Below are positions 1-14,659 of a stretch of 64,000 nt of DNA, in pieces. Position 1 is the first letter of the stretch. Each line of letters starts with the position of its first letter. The DNA is taken from positions 162,104 through 226,103 of the forward strand of contig JAREIK010002979.1 of the NCBI GenBank assembly GCA_029783825.1, written 5' to 3'. The position numbers and the translations under genes were made by a program. Below the pieces are notes generated by a model. It was not told where the DNA came from and searched no databases. It saw only the letters and a program-made list of their open reading frames with translations. This DNA comes from Sapria himalayana. Taxonomy: Eukaryota; Streptophyta; Magnoliopsida; Malpighiales; Rafflesiaceae.

Positions 1-3000
1 TTGATATATAGTTATGTAGACACATAGATACATAGACAGATAGACAAAAAATACAAATAAAAAGTTAGACATATATATAGATATATAAAAAATGAGATAG
101 AGATATAGATAGTTATACAAATTGATAGATAGAGAAATATATAAATAGACAGATAGATGGATGGATAGATTCATAGACTTATAGATTGATAGTTTAATAG
201 ATAGATATAGACATAGATAGATAGAAAGATAGATAGATTTCCAGATAGATAGATAGACAAGCAGATTGATAGAAAAACAGATTGACAAATAGATAGATAC
301 ACAAATAGATAGATAGACATATAGATAGATATATATATATATATATAGACAAATAGACATATAGATAGATATATTGTTAGTATGTTAATGAATTATATAG
401 TTACAAAGATAAACACATATATAGATTAATTGATTGATAGATAGATAAATGTATATATAGATAGATAGATAATTAGATAAATAGAATGTTAGACATATAT
501 ATAGATATAAAGATAATTAGACAAACATATAGATAGCTTGAAAAATAGATAGATAGACTAATATATAGATAGATAGACAGATTGATGGATAGATAGATGG
601 ATAAATGGATAGAAAGGTAGATGGATATACAACTATATATATATATAGACTTATAGATTGATAGTCTAATGGAAAGATAAAGAAAAAGATAGATAGAGAG
701 ATACATAGATTTGGTAGATAGATAAATAGACAAATAAATAGATAAATAGATTGATAGATAGACATATTGACAAATATATAGATACACATATAGATTGATA
801 GACATATAAATAGATATATAGACAGATAGATAGATAAATAGATAGATATATAATTAGATAGATAGGTAAATCGATAAACAAATTGATACACAGATAGATA
901 TACAAATAGATAGACAAATAGATAGAAATATAAATACACAAATAAATATAATAAAAGATAGACGACATATAGAAATATAAGTAGATAGACTGATAAATAG
1001 ACAAATAGACAAAGAGATATATAAACAGATTGAAAGGTAAATAGACATATAGAAATACAGAGATATAAATAGATAAATAGAAAGATAGATAAAAATATAG
1101 ATAGATAGATAGATAAACAATAAATAGTCAAATAGAAAGTCAATTAAAAAGACTCGTAGACAGACAGATAAATAAATAGTAAGATGAATAGATAGACAAA
1201 TATATGGATGGATAGATAGACAAATAGATAGACAAATAGATAGTTATATAGATAGATAGAAAGATGGATAGAAGGATACATAGATAAATCGTTGAATAAA
1301 TAGACAGTCAGATAAATAAATAGATATATATATATATATATATATAAAGGTAGATACATAGATTGATAAATAGGCAGATAGATAGATAGATAGGTATATA
1401 GTTAGAATAATAGATTGATAAACAGATTGATAATTTGAATAATAGATAGATTGAGAGATATTTTAAGACAAATTTATAGATAGATTGATAGAATTTTTGA
1501 TATAAAGATAGATAGACAGATTGATAGACATACAGATAGATAGATAAATATATATATATAGATAGAAAGATAGACAGATTGATTGATAGATAAATAAGTA
1601 GAAGGATATATAGATAGACATATATATTTGCAGATAGATAGATAAATATATAGATAAAAAAAGATTTATAGATAGATAGATAGATAAATAGATACATATA
1701 AATAGATAGGCAAATAGATTGATAGATATATAGACAATTAGAAACATAGATAGATATATAAATTAATAGATAGTTTGAAAGATTGAAAGAAATATACAAA
1801 GACTGACAAATAAGATAGAAAAATAGATAGACATATAGATAGAAAGATATATAGACATATAAATAGATAGATATATAGACAAATATTATAGTGATAGATT
1901 GAAAAATATATAGATATATAGAGAGATAGATAGACAAATAGATAGATATATAGATAGATAGATGGAAAGACATTTAGATATAAAATATAAATTGATAGAT
2001 ATATAGATAGATTGATAGAAAGATATATAATCAAATAGATAGACAAATATTTAGATAAATATAGAGAGAGAGAGATAGATAGACAAATAGATAGACAAAT
2101 AAATAGATGGAGAAATATATAGATAGATAGATTAATAGATAGATAAAGGTATAGATACATTAGTTGATTGAATGATAGGCACATAGACATATTAAGATAG
2201 ATAGATAGTTAGTTAGTTAGTTAGACAAATAGATGTACAAACAGATAGATAGATTTATAGATAGTTAGTTAGATAGATAGATGAACAAATAGATAGAAAG
2301 ATAGAAAGATAGATAGACAAATAGATAATTAGACAGATAGAAAGATAGATAGAAAAATAGATAGATAGATAGATAGTAAAATAGTTAGCCAGAAAGAAAG
2401 ACATAGATAAACAGAAAGATTGATTGATAGATAGTTAAATAAATAGATAGACACATAAAGATAGATTGATAGATAGAAAGTATATAGAAAGATAGAAAGA
2501 GAGAAAGATAAATAGATAGATGTATAAATCGATAGATAGACAAATAAATAGACAGAAAGATAGACAAAAAGATAAATATATAAATACATAGAAAGATAGT
2601 TCGACATATTGATTGATAGATAGAAAAATAGGGAAATAGATAGTCTGGTTAATAGATTAATTGATTGATACATTTATAGATAGATTGATAAATAGATTGA
2701 TAGATTGATTGATTGACAAATTGATAAATAGATTAATAGATATATTGATAGATAGATAAATTGATAAATAGATATATTGATAGATATATAGATAAATACA
2801 TATATAGGCAGATATTTAGAAAGATAGATAGATATTCTATTAGAAAGACAGGTAGAAAGATAGATTGATAGATTGACAGATAGATAGACAGATATATAGA
2901 AAGAAAGAAAGATAGAAGAGATAGATAGATTAATTGATAGACATATAGATCAATTGATATATAGATAGACAGATAGCTAGATAGATAGATAGATAGATAG

Positions 3001-3104
3001 ATAAGCAAATAGATAGATAGATAAATAGATAAAAAAATAGATATACAGATATAAAGATAGATAGATATATAGATAGATATATAAACATATAAATAAATAA
3101 ATAA

Positions 3105-3158
<54 letters not shown>

Positions 3159-4785
3159 ATTGATATATAGATAGGGAGATCGACTGATAGATAGATAGAA
3201 AGATAGAGATATAGATAAAAAAATTATTAGAGAGATAGATAGACAACAAGTTAATTAGATATATAAATAGATAGATAGATATAGAGATAGATAGATATAG
3301 AGATAGATAGATGGATAGGTATACAAATAATAATACAAATAGATAGATAGATAGATAGATAAATGATAGATAGATAGATAGACACATAGATAGTTTGATA
3401 GATAGATAGACATACAGATAGACAGATAGATGATAGATAAATAGATAGATAGATAAATAGATAGATAGAAAGATAGATAGATAGATAAATATATAGATAC
3501 ACAGACAGATAGACACATAGATCAACACATAGCTAAATATATATATAGACAAATAGAAATGCAAATAGATAGATATATAGAAATATAGTTATAAAGTTAG
3601 ATATCAATACAGATAGTTAGATAGATAGATAGACAAATAGATAGATAGATCGATAGATATACATATAGATAGACATAAAAATAAACATATAGATAGATAG
3701 ACAAATAGATAGAAATATTGACAAACAAATTGACACAAATTTAGGTAGATAGATAGATAGATAAAAAGATAGACAAATAGACAGTCATATAGATAGATAG
3801 ATAATCAGATAAACATATAGATAGACACATAGATAGATAATTTGATAGACAAATAGAAATTCAAATAGATAAATATATATTAATATAGATAAAGAGTTAG
3901 ATATCAATACAAATAGATAGATAAATAGATATAAAAATAGACATATAGATAGACAGATAAATAGATATAAAGAATGACAAACAAATTGACACATAGTTAG
4001 GTAGATAGATAGATAGATAAAAAGATAGACAGATAGATAGTCATATAGTTAAATAGATAGATAGATAGATAGATAATCAAATAAACAAACAGATAGACTC
4101 ATAGATAAACACATAGATAGATAGATAAATAGATATACAGACATACAGACAAATAGATAGAAAGATAGATACACAAATAAATAGACAAGTAGATAGAAAG
4201 ACAAATAGACAGATAGATATACATATAGATAGACAAAAAGATAGATAGATAGATGGATAAAAAGATTGATAGACAAATAGACAAACAAATATATAGTCAG
4301 ATAGAATGATAGATAGATAGATAGATCGAAAGATAGATTTAAATATAAATAGACCAGTAGATAGACAAACAAATAGATAGACAGATAGAAAGATAGATAG
4401 AAAGATAAATATAAATTCATTTAGATATAGTGATAGATAGATAGTTAAATAGATATATAGATAGACAAATTGACAAAGAGAAATAAAGATATTTAGACAT
4501 ATAGACAAAGAGCTAGTTAGACATATTAATAGAAAGATATATATATATATCGATAGATAAATATATATACTGATAGATAGTCACAAAAAAAGATAGATAG
4601 ATAGTAGATACACAAATAGATAGATAGACAGGTAGATAGTGATAAAACAGACAGACAGATAGATAAATAGGTCGATAATTAAATAGACAGAAAGATAAAC
4701 AAGCATATATAAAGATAGATAGACAGATAAATAGATAGATAAAAAATTAGATTAAAAATAAATAAACAAATAGATAATACAAAAA
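1..4785. repeat. GATA/GACA microsatellite array 1
   Basis: Degenerate tandem tetranucleotides, mainly GATA with frequent GACA and AAATA variants, purine-rich on the + strand. A pure (TA)n tract lies at about 3108-3155, preceded by AAAT repeats. The array runs from the window edge to about 4785, where it abruptly joins the 5' internal region of a CACTA-type element. Long open frames here read Ser-Ile-Tyr-Leu on the minus strand because the repeat lacks stops in some frames, so no gene is called. The array start is outside the window. Confidence 0.95.
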
Positions 4786-5700
4786 AAAATTATATAAATA
4801 ATGACTAAAATAACTTTTTTTATGATGTATTAATTTTTAAAAAAATTATAAAAAAAATATTTTATAAACTTTTTAATTAAGAAACTTTAAAATTTGTATT
4901 AAAGTAACATTACATAATTAATTCATAAGTATAATAATTTTTTTCGATATTTTAAAAATTAATATGAATTATTAAAAATATATAACCATAAAATATAAAT
5001 TTTTATATATTTTTTAACATTAAGAGTATTTTATAACTATTAGGAGAGTGGCTAGAAGACAAATCATCTTTTCATGTAAGTCTTATTATATGAACTTTGT
5101 TAATTTTGTAGCTATTTGATATTTTTTTATAAGGCTAAACATATATATATATTTTAAATTATTTATATATTTATTGTTTAATTAATATTATAATAAAAAA
5201 TTGTAAGATCTTTTTTTTCATGTGTACCTTGCTACACGCACATTAATTTTATTGAAATATTTTTGATAGTAAATAAAATAAATGAGACTTTTTGTATTAT
5301 ATATATATATTGTTTATTTAATGTTTTAATAATTAAAAATATAAATATTTTTGTAATATATATATATTCACTTGTTGTCAAGACTCGAGAGACAACTCTA
5401 ACAAGTGAAGCGCAATTCCTCCAAAGTCAACCATTTATCTTTCGACACCCACGCATCAAAACTTAATCGAAGATAAATGATAATTTGTTATTGATTTGAG
5501 GTACATTTTATACCCTAATTCTTCATCGATTATCTTAACGCAAGCATGTGCGTTTTGATTCTATATTTTTTTTTACTGAAATTATTCTACATTAATCACC
5601 ATGGTATGCTTGGATTGCTTATATAAACTTATTCGTATATATACTTCATTCATTTGTGATATAATGCATTCTAATTGTGTGGATGTTGATGGTGCACAGT
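4786..5700 (+). mobile_element. CACTA 5' internal region, left arm (truncated)
   Basis: This AT-rich stretch is the inverted counterpart of about 24450-25870. Shared landmarks are the block around 'agtggctagaagacaaatc' (5047), 'taccttgctacac' (5226), 'tttgatagtaaat' and 'gatggtgca.agtaggtatgc' (about 5690). Compared with the right arm it lacks roughly 0.5 kb (the part corresponding to about 25210-25720). It also lacks the whole subterminal repeat and terminus, being cut by the GATA array at about 4785. The orientation implies an element whose genes would point along +. A short open frame at 5263-5466 has no recognisable domain. Confidence 0.75.
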
Positions 5701-5701
5701 A

Positions 5702-9110
<3,409 letters not shown>

Positions 9111-10609
9111 CCCTATACATAGCCATATCTCTAATTATATTTAATTACTTGAAAAAATATATATAACTACATCTACATGTATATCTACAAGCTCTATAAA
9201 CTTAATATCCATTCATATCATTCATCCCATTCATACAAGTTTTTTTTGGATATTTTATAAATATCATTTTCTCATATATTTTAGGAACTTAAATTTAATT
9301 TTTTCAATCTTAAATGTTTTATATTGTATTTTTATATGTGTGTATAAATCATTATGATTTTATATGTTTAGGGTTTGCATTTTTGTTTTACTTAATATCA
9401 TTTAACTAAAATTGATTTCTAATAAAATGTTCATTTGTTAAAATTCATTTTGTAAATTTCAAAACAAATAATAATATGTTTGTGTAATAAATATTATAAA
9501 AAATTTCTAAAATATATATGTGATATAGTTTCAATTTACAAAGATAAAACTTTAAAAATAAAATTTATTTACAGAATAAAATTTGCACCTCATAATATAT
9601 AATATGTTATATTTATTATAAATAAATACGGTTTGAAATGTATCTATTAATTAAAAAAAATATTGTAATGTATTAAATTTGAAAAATAAATTTAAAAATA
9701 ATTATTTAAAAAAACAAAATCATATATTTAATGGTCATTTTTAAATATTGAATAAATTAAAAAAATAATTACTTCTAGAAAAATTTACTCTTGAATTTAT
9801 ATGGTAATCTATTATGTTTGAACATAATTAAAGAAATAATTGATTTTTTACAAAATAATAAAGGCATGTATTTATATGCACTACATTAAATTTGTTTGAA
9901 TTTTAAAGTTTCTAAAAATTTATTAATAATAATAAATAATAGGTAGAAATTTATCATAGACATTAATATTTTAATAAAAAAATAATATAGAAAAACAAAA
10001 ACAATATTATCTATTTATGAACTATATTTTATTTTTTATCATTATTGTAAAACCAAAATAATTTACAAATACGCCAACTTCATTTATTTATATGAGTATA
10101 ATGATAGTTAATCTAATATAAATATTAAAAAAACAACAATTTGAATAAAATAGAAGCTTATATATTTACTTCATAATTTCATTTTACGCATTAATATGCT
10201 TCATACACACTTACACACAAATATTTGTTTTAAATATAAAGAATTTACAATATTTTATAAATTGTGTACAATATATAATATTTTATTTAAATTAAATTTT
10301 CAAAATCAAAAAATTTTAAATACATTCACACACACACATACACACATATATAATAGTTTCATGTGTACCTTTAAAAATATATTACGTATATAGGTATATG
10401 TGTGTGTTTGTGTAGGTGTAGAGTAGTATATGCATGCATTTAAGTATATACACACTACTTTTAAAATGTAGATACATGTGTGAATATATATACAAGTACA
10501 CAAATGTTTATGCTGATATATATGTATACTAATGTATATGGATGTATAAATGTGTGTAGGGCAGTATATATGCACATTATATTCATACATATATATGTAA
10601 ATATCAACA
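9111..10609. other. AT-rich stretch, no gene recognised
   Basis: No reading frame with recognisable homology was found. The sequence is AT-rich with homopolymer runs. Short (CA)n tracts occur near 10327-10345, with further TG/TA-rich sequence up to about 10600. Short open frames at 10196-10393 and 10480-10680 have low-complexity translations and are not called as genes. Confidence 0.6.
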
Positions 10610-11160
10610 TTAATTTTGAGAAGAAAAATACTGGGGCAAATAAAAATATTAACATGTTCCACAAATTCGTGAGAGCATGAGCAAAAAGTGACATTATTGC
10701 AAGATACTACTAATATCCCATCTTTAACACTTTGCCTCAAAATTTGATCAGATTACTACTTGCAATGATAAGGTTCATTCAATACTACATATCATGGAGT
10801 TACATTTTCATTCAATACTATAATTTGTTCAAATAAAAAATTCTATCAAATATCTTCTTCAACAACTCTTCTATCTTCTTTTTCTAGTCTTGATAAGCTA
10901 TTTTTAATTTTGATTATATGTACATTTCTTATCTAATATCTTTAGTTCAAACTATTGTAATAGTAAAATACATTAAATCAATCTAGGCCTGACATCTTTC
11001 TTTTCTATGAGATATTTGATTATAGAATATTTAGTATATTTTATGACTTTGGTTCCCACTAAATATGATATTAATTTGCCAAGAGAAAAGATTATTGATA
11101 CAAGTTCTTTTTCTATAGTGGTGTAATTCAATTGGGGATTTTAGAATGTGTCGTTATCAT
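10610..11160 (-). pseudogene. Ty3/gypsy retrotransposon pol fragment (RNase H to integrase zinc-binding region)
   Basis: Read on the minus strand from about 11160, the translation gives PQLNYTTIEKELV, then a SYLVGTKVIKYT block, then IIKYLIEKKDVRPRLI and ILLLQ.FELKILDKK. This is the signature order of the RNase H domain in plant Ty3/gypsy polyproteins (NYTTTEKELLAIV, YLLGSKVIVYTDH, LKYLLxKKDAKPRLIRWILLLQEFDLEI). Further downstream, SDQILRQSV (from about 10755) and HEFVEHVNIF resemble the linker and integrase zinc-binding region (ADQIIRRCV, AHEFVKRCDRCQ). Several in-frame stops and at least one gap show it is dead. No LTR, primer-binding site or flanking duplication was found. It sits between satellite DNA on both sides. 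The family assignment rests on remembered motif order, not a search. Confidence 0.78.
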
Positions 11161-11668
11161 AGTATATTATAACTATTTATAAATATTTTATAAATATATA
11201 AAACTTTTCAAAATTATATTTAACTATATTTGTAACTATGTAAACTATTTTTATAACTATATATAACTATTTGTTCAACTATATAATATTTTATAACTAT
11301 ATGAGTAATTCTAAATAACTATATTTTTAACAAAATATATCATATGTCTAATAATATATAACTATATATAATTGTATTTTACTATATGTATAACTATAAA
11401 AATATTATATATAAGAATTTTCTTTAACTACATACATATTTATAATTATATATAAATATTTGTATGACTATGTAATACTCTATATAATTAAATATAATTA
11501 TATTTGTATATATGTATACCTATATGTATTCATATAATTAAATTTATGTATTTATTTATAACTTTGTATATATTTATGTATAAATACTTATAACTACTTG
11601 TATGAATATATCTATATATAATTATATGTGTAACTATATATAACTCTATTTTTAATTATATATACTAT
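11161..11668 (-). repeat. TATAGTTATA satellite, reverse orientation, left part
   Basis: AT-rich sequence built from short 'aactatatataact' motifs. It is the reverse complement of the satellite at 30180-30830 and 58690-60130. It continues after the ARF retrocopy at 12607, so the two parts were one stretch before that insertion. Confidence 0.7.
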
Positions 11669-11686
11669 AGGTATAAGAACATATAA
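11669..11686 (+). repeat. Target-site duplication, left copy (ARF retrocopy)
   Basis: The 18-bp sequence AGGTATAAGAACATATAA recurs exactly at 12589-12606, bracketing the ARF pseudogene. A related satellite copy on the minus strand near 30540-30580 has one copy of the core GTATAAGAACATATAA with continuous flanks, as expected for an unoccupied site. Confidence 0.85.
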
Positions 11687-11799
11687 AGGTTCTCCTCCCT
11701 CTCTAGTGACCATTTCTTGAGGTTTATTGATTCTATTTCTTTCTCTCATCAAATCTCTTTACTGCCATATGACAAAGGGATTGAGATTTAGAGGAAGAA

Positions 11800-12344
11800 A
11801 TGAGGTTTATGTTCACAAAGCTATCCAATAGGTTGTTTGCCAACAAGGAGATGAGAATTTTAATGCCAAGTCTTGATGTTGGCGTTAAGACAACCATTCA
11901 GTATAAGTTGAAGCTTGATAATATTGTCACCAAAATTCCTACTATTGTCTTCAATGTAGTGATTTTTGAATACAAAAACATCAATTTCACTGTGTGGGGT
12001 ATTCAAGGTCATGACAAGATTTTCTCTTTCTGGAGGGATTACTTCCAAAATACCAAAGGTCTCATATTTGTGGTAGAGAGCAAAGATAGAGATCGAGTTG
12101 TTGAAGCTATAGATGAGTTGCATAGGATGCTAAACAAGGAAACGCTTCGAAATGCAATTTTGCTAGTGTTTTCCAACAAGCAAGATCTTCCCATTGTGAT
12201 GAATGCAGCTAAAATTACTAACAACTAGGACTTCACTCTTTTCTCCAATGCCATTGGCACATTCAGAGCACCTGTGCTACCTATGGCAAGGGCCTCTACG
12301 AGGGTCTTGATTAGTTTTCCGATTACATTGCCAGCAAATCATAA
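11800..12344 (+). pseudogene. ADP-ribosylation factor (ARF1-like) processed pseudogene
   Basis: An intronless copy of a plant ARF small GTPase, a family that drives vesicle budding at the Golgi. Residues 1-142 align without gaps: switch I is IPTIVFNV (46-53), the NKQD guanine-specificity motif is at 126-129, and the EYKNI-FTVW block is preserved. Key residues are broken: the N-terminal Gly2 for myristoylation is Arg, the P-loop GLDAAGKT reads SLDVGVKT (24-31), and DVGGQDK reads GIQGHDK with catalytic Gln71 changed to His. A stop at 12226-12228 ends the frame. A one-base deletion near 12232 then shifts the C-terminal part ([18 protein letters not shown]) to another frame, where the Trp codon is TAG (12312-12314), before the natural stop at 12342-12344. 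Flanking UTR-like sequence and perfect 18-bp direct repeats indicate retroposition. I see no poly(A) tail. Confidence 0.93.
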
Positions 12345-12588
12345 ATAATTTTAGCATGAAGAGGCAAACTTTGTTGACATATCTGGATGTGGATCTAATC
12401 TTTGCCTATTTTGCTTGAGTTTTGTTCTATTATGTGGATGACATCACCTGTTTCTAGGGTGATTCAAATTGTATTTATATTTATATATTGCATGCATGAA
12501 ATACTAGACCGCATTTACTTTGTTCTGATATGTTACAAGCCGAACTTGTTTATTTTCTGTTTTGTGTCTTTTTGCCATTGAATCCCAA

Positions 12589-12606
12589 AGGTATAAGAAC
12601 ATATAA
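12589..12606 (+). repeat. Target-site duplication, right copy (ARF retrocopy)
   Basis: Exact second copy of the 18-bp direct repeat at 11669-11686. The retrocopy including UTRs therefore spans about 11687-12588. The sequence just before it ends ...AATCCCAA with no long A-run. Confidence 0.85.
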
Positions 12607-12900
12607 CTATAAATAATTATCTTTGACTATATGTATAACTATAAAATATTATACATAACTATATTTAAAAATATAATTAACAACATATATTAAATATACA
12701 TTTGTAAATTAGTATATAAAAATGTATTTTACCATATATATACCTATAGATAACTATATGCATACATATATAAAATTATATAAAAAATATATATATACAT
12801 ACATGTATTAATATAAGTATAACTATATGTGTAACTATATATATAACAACATGTAACTATATTTATAATTAAATATATAATAACATACAACATTATGTTT
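12607..12900 (-). repeat. TATAGTTATA satellite, reverse orientation, right part
   Basis: Continues the satellite interrupted at 11686. It matches the reverse complement of about 30400-30560, including 'aatatataattaacaaca' and 'agtatataaaaatgtatttta'. Confidence 0.75.
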
Positions 12901-12985
12901 AGCCCCCACTACTGTCACCGCCACCACTGCCACTTCCACTATCGTTGCTGCCGCCACTATCACTACTGCTACTGCTACTGATAAT
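12901..12985. repeat. GC-rich CCACTA/CTGCCG trinucleotide tract, short
   Basis: An imperfect triplet run (CCGCCACTACTG-like) inside otherwise AT-rich DNA. It is a short relative of the larger tract at 13750-14160. Both are followed by the same TTTTACATACCTATAATAGG block. Confidence 0.8.
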
Positions 12986-13640
12986 AAGTTTTTACATACC
13001 TATAATAGGCTAAAACTCTACCCAAAAAGTTCGAAGACACACAAATATTTTAACAGATATATAAAAATAGTTATTATAGACATGAATAAGAACATACACA
13101 AATTAAAGTTGATTGCTATACAGCTTAAAATAAAATTAAATTAAATAATTTAATATTTTTATATTAAATTTAATAAAAACAGAAACCATAAATAAAAATT
13201 TTAAATTAAAAAAAAACTTCATTTAATAACTTATTCTAACACAATATTTTGAATAACTAAAACAAAAAAATAACAAAAATTATATTACTACTTATAAATC
13301 AATGTATCTACCAGCTGTGCATAAAGTATAATCTATAAATGTATTGACATTGCTTTCTCTCACTATGCACCTCTGATCACCAACTTTCTGCTGTGAAAAT
13401 GTTGTACGAGTCATGGTGCATCATGTTTGTTGAAATATGTCTTCACTTATACAAGCTTCGTAAGTGAAACAATGAGATACAATATCTGTATGAAATTCAA
13501 ACCACCAAATCAAATCAAAATAAATAAAAAAAACATTGTTTTGATAAATATATATATTACTACAATAAATATGTACATATATACTAGTATTTCACTCGTA
13601 CATATATTATTGCAATATATGTTCATATAATCTGCAGTAT
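12986..13640 (-). mobile_element. CACTA 3'-side non-coding region
   Basis: The first 145 bp (TACCTATAATAGGCTAAAAC...CATACAGCTT) repeats at 14170-14310 and 46684-46810. From about 13130 the sequence is the reverse complement of about 31870-32240, sharing 'TGCATAAAGTATAATCT', 'CAACTTTCTGCTGTGAAAA' and 'ACTTATACAAGCTTCGT'-type blocks. In the copies at 32757 and 37253 this material lies just inside the CACTA 3' end, but here no terminus follows, so the 3' end of this element is missing or rearranged. No gene was seen. Confidence 0.7.
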
Positions 13641-13748
13641 TATGCATACATATATATTGAGTACATATATATACTTAGTATCTATGTGCATAAAATACTG
13701 TAGTATTACATGTATGTATATACTGAATATATACATATGTATATACTG
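13641..13748. repeat. Palindromic TATATGTACATATA-type repeat
   Basis: Short near-palindromic units with 'acatatatactgagtatatatgt' character. The same family is at about 28930-29040, 31000-31050, 31675-31860 and 45490-45620. Confidence 0.7.
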
Positions 13749-13749
13749 G

Positions 13750-14160
13750 ATTTGTTGTTGTTGCTGCTACTCTTGCTGCCATTGCCACTCCTACAATTGT
13801 TGTCGTTGCCGCTGCCACTGCCCCTGTCGCTGCCGCTGCCACTACCGCTGCCATAGCCAATGCCGCTGCCACTGCCGCTGCTGATGCTCTTGCTGCTGGT
13901 GCTGCCGCTACTGATGTAGTAGCTGCCGGTGCTCCCGTTGCTGCCTCCATTGCCACCATTGCTACTGGCACGCCACTGCTGTCGCTACTACCTCTACCAC
14001 CCCCACCACCACTATTGCTGCCATCATCGCCGCAGCTGCCACTACGGCCACTACTACCGCTGCTACCACTACTACCGCTGCTACCACTACTCCCACTACT
14101 CCCGTTGATGTCGCCTTACCACCGCTGCCGCCACCGCCACCACCACCGCTGCCCCTACTG
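13750..14160. repeat. GC-rich trinucleotide (CTGCCG/CCACTA) tract
   Basis: About 410 bp of imperfect CTGCCGCTGCCACTACCG-type triplets, a sharp GC island in AT-rich DNA. It is open in several frames (Ala-rich on minus at 13675-13971, Cys/His-rich on + at 13642-13884), which reflects the repeat rather than a gene. Related tracts are at 12901-12985 and, as reverse complement, 31545-31665. All lie at the same place in CACTA 3' regions. Confidence 0.85.
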
Positions 14161-14659
14161 AAAATAGGCTTTTACATACCTATAATATGCTAAAACTATA
14201 CCCAAAAAATTAATATACACAAAAACATATTCACATATATATAAAAACAAATATTACAGACATGAACAAACATAAATTAAATTTGATTGTCATACAGCTT
14301 TAAAAAAAATCCAAAAGATGCCCATCAATTATGTTTAGAAAGAAAGAGTGCAAATATAAAATGTTTTAGGAATAATAATGATAAAATAAGCTACCCATCC
14401 TTTTTATAAAACTAATATCGGTAAATATGGGACTCACGCATTGGAAGGTCTGTGGCAATGTCTGAATGCTCTAAATAAGAATTTTTTCATGTGTCTCAGA
14501 TAATGTGTCCTACAATGATTCATTAATAGGTTAATGGGAAAAGCAAAGAAATAAACCAAAATAATAAAAATTGAAACCTACAAAAATATATATTATAATT
14601 ATTTGCTACAGATAGACAAAAATAAATAACAGTTCTGAAATAATTCTCATACAAAATCA
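14161..14659 (-). mobile_element. CACTA region downstream of second ORF
   Basis: Non-coding sequence beginning with the TTTTACATACCTATAATATGC block. It is conserved in order and orientation with 46682-47150 in the element at 37253-49191. No gene was recognised. Confidence 0.65.

Noticed and set aside
1..4785. Many long open frames rich in Ser-Ile-Tyr-Leu, here and at 35021-36978, 49199-55709 and 63175-63913
   Set aside because: They are translations of GATA/GACA microsatellite in stop-free frames, overlapping in all frames of the strand.
11800..12228. Functional ARF GTPase gene
   Set aside because: Gly2, the P-loop and Gln71 are all changed. There is an internal stop, a one-base deletion and a second stop in the shifted C-terminus.
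13642..13971. Cys/His-rich (+) and Ala-rich (-) open frames
   Set aside because: Both are translations of the CTGCCG triplet tract and have no domain structure.
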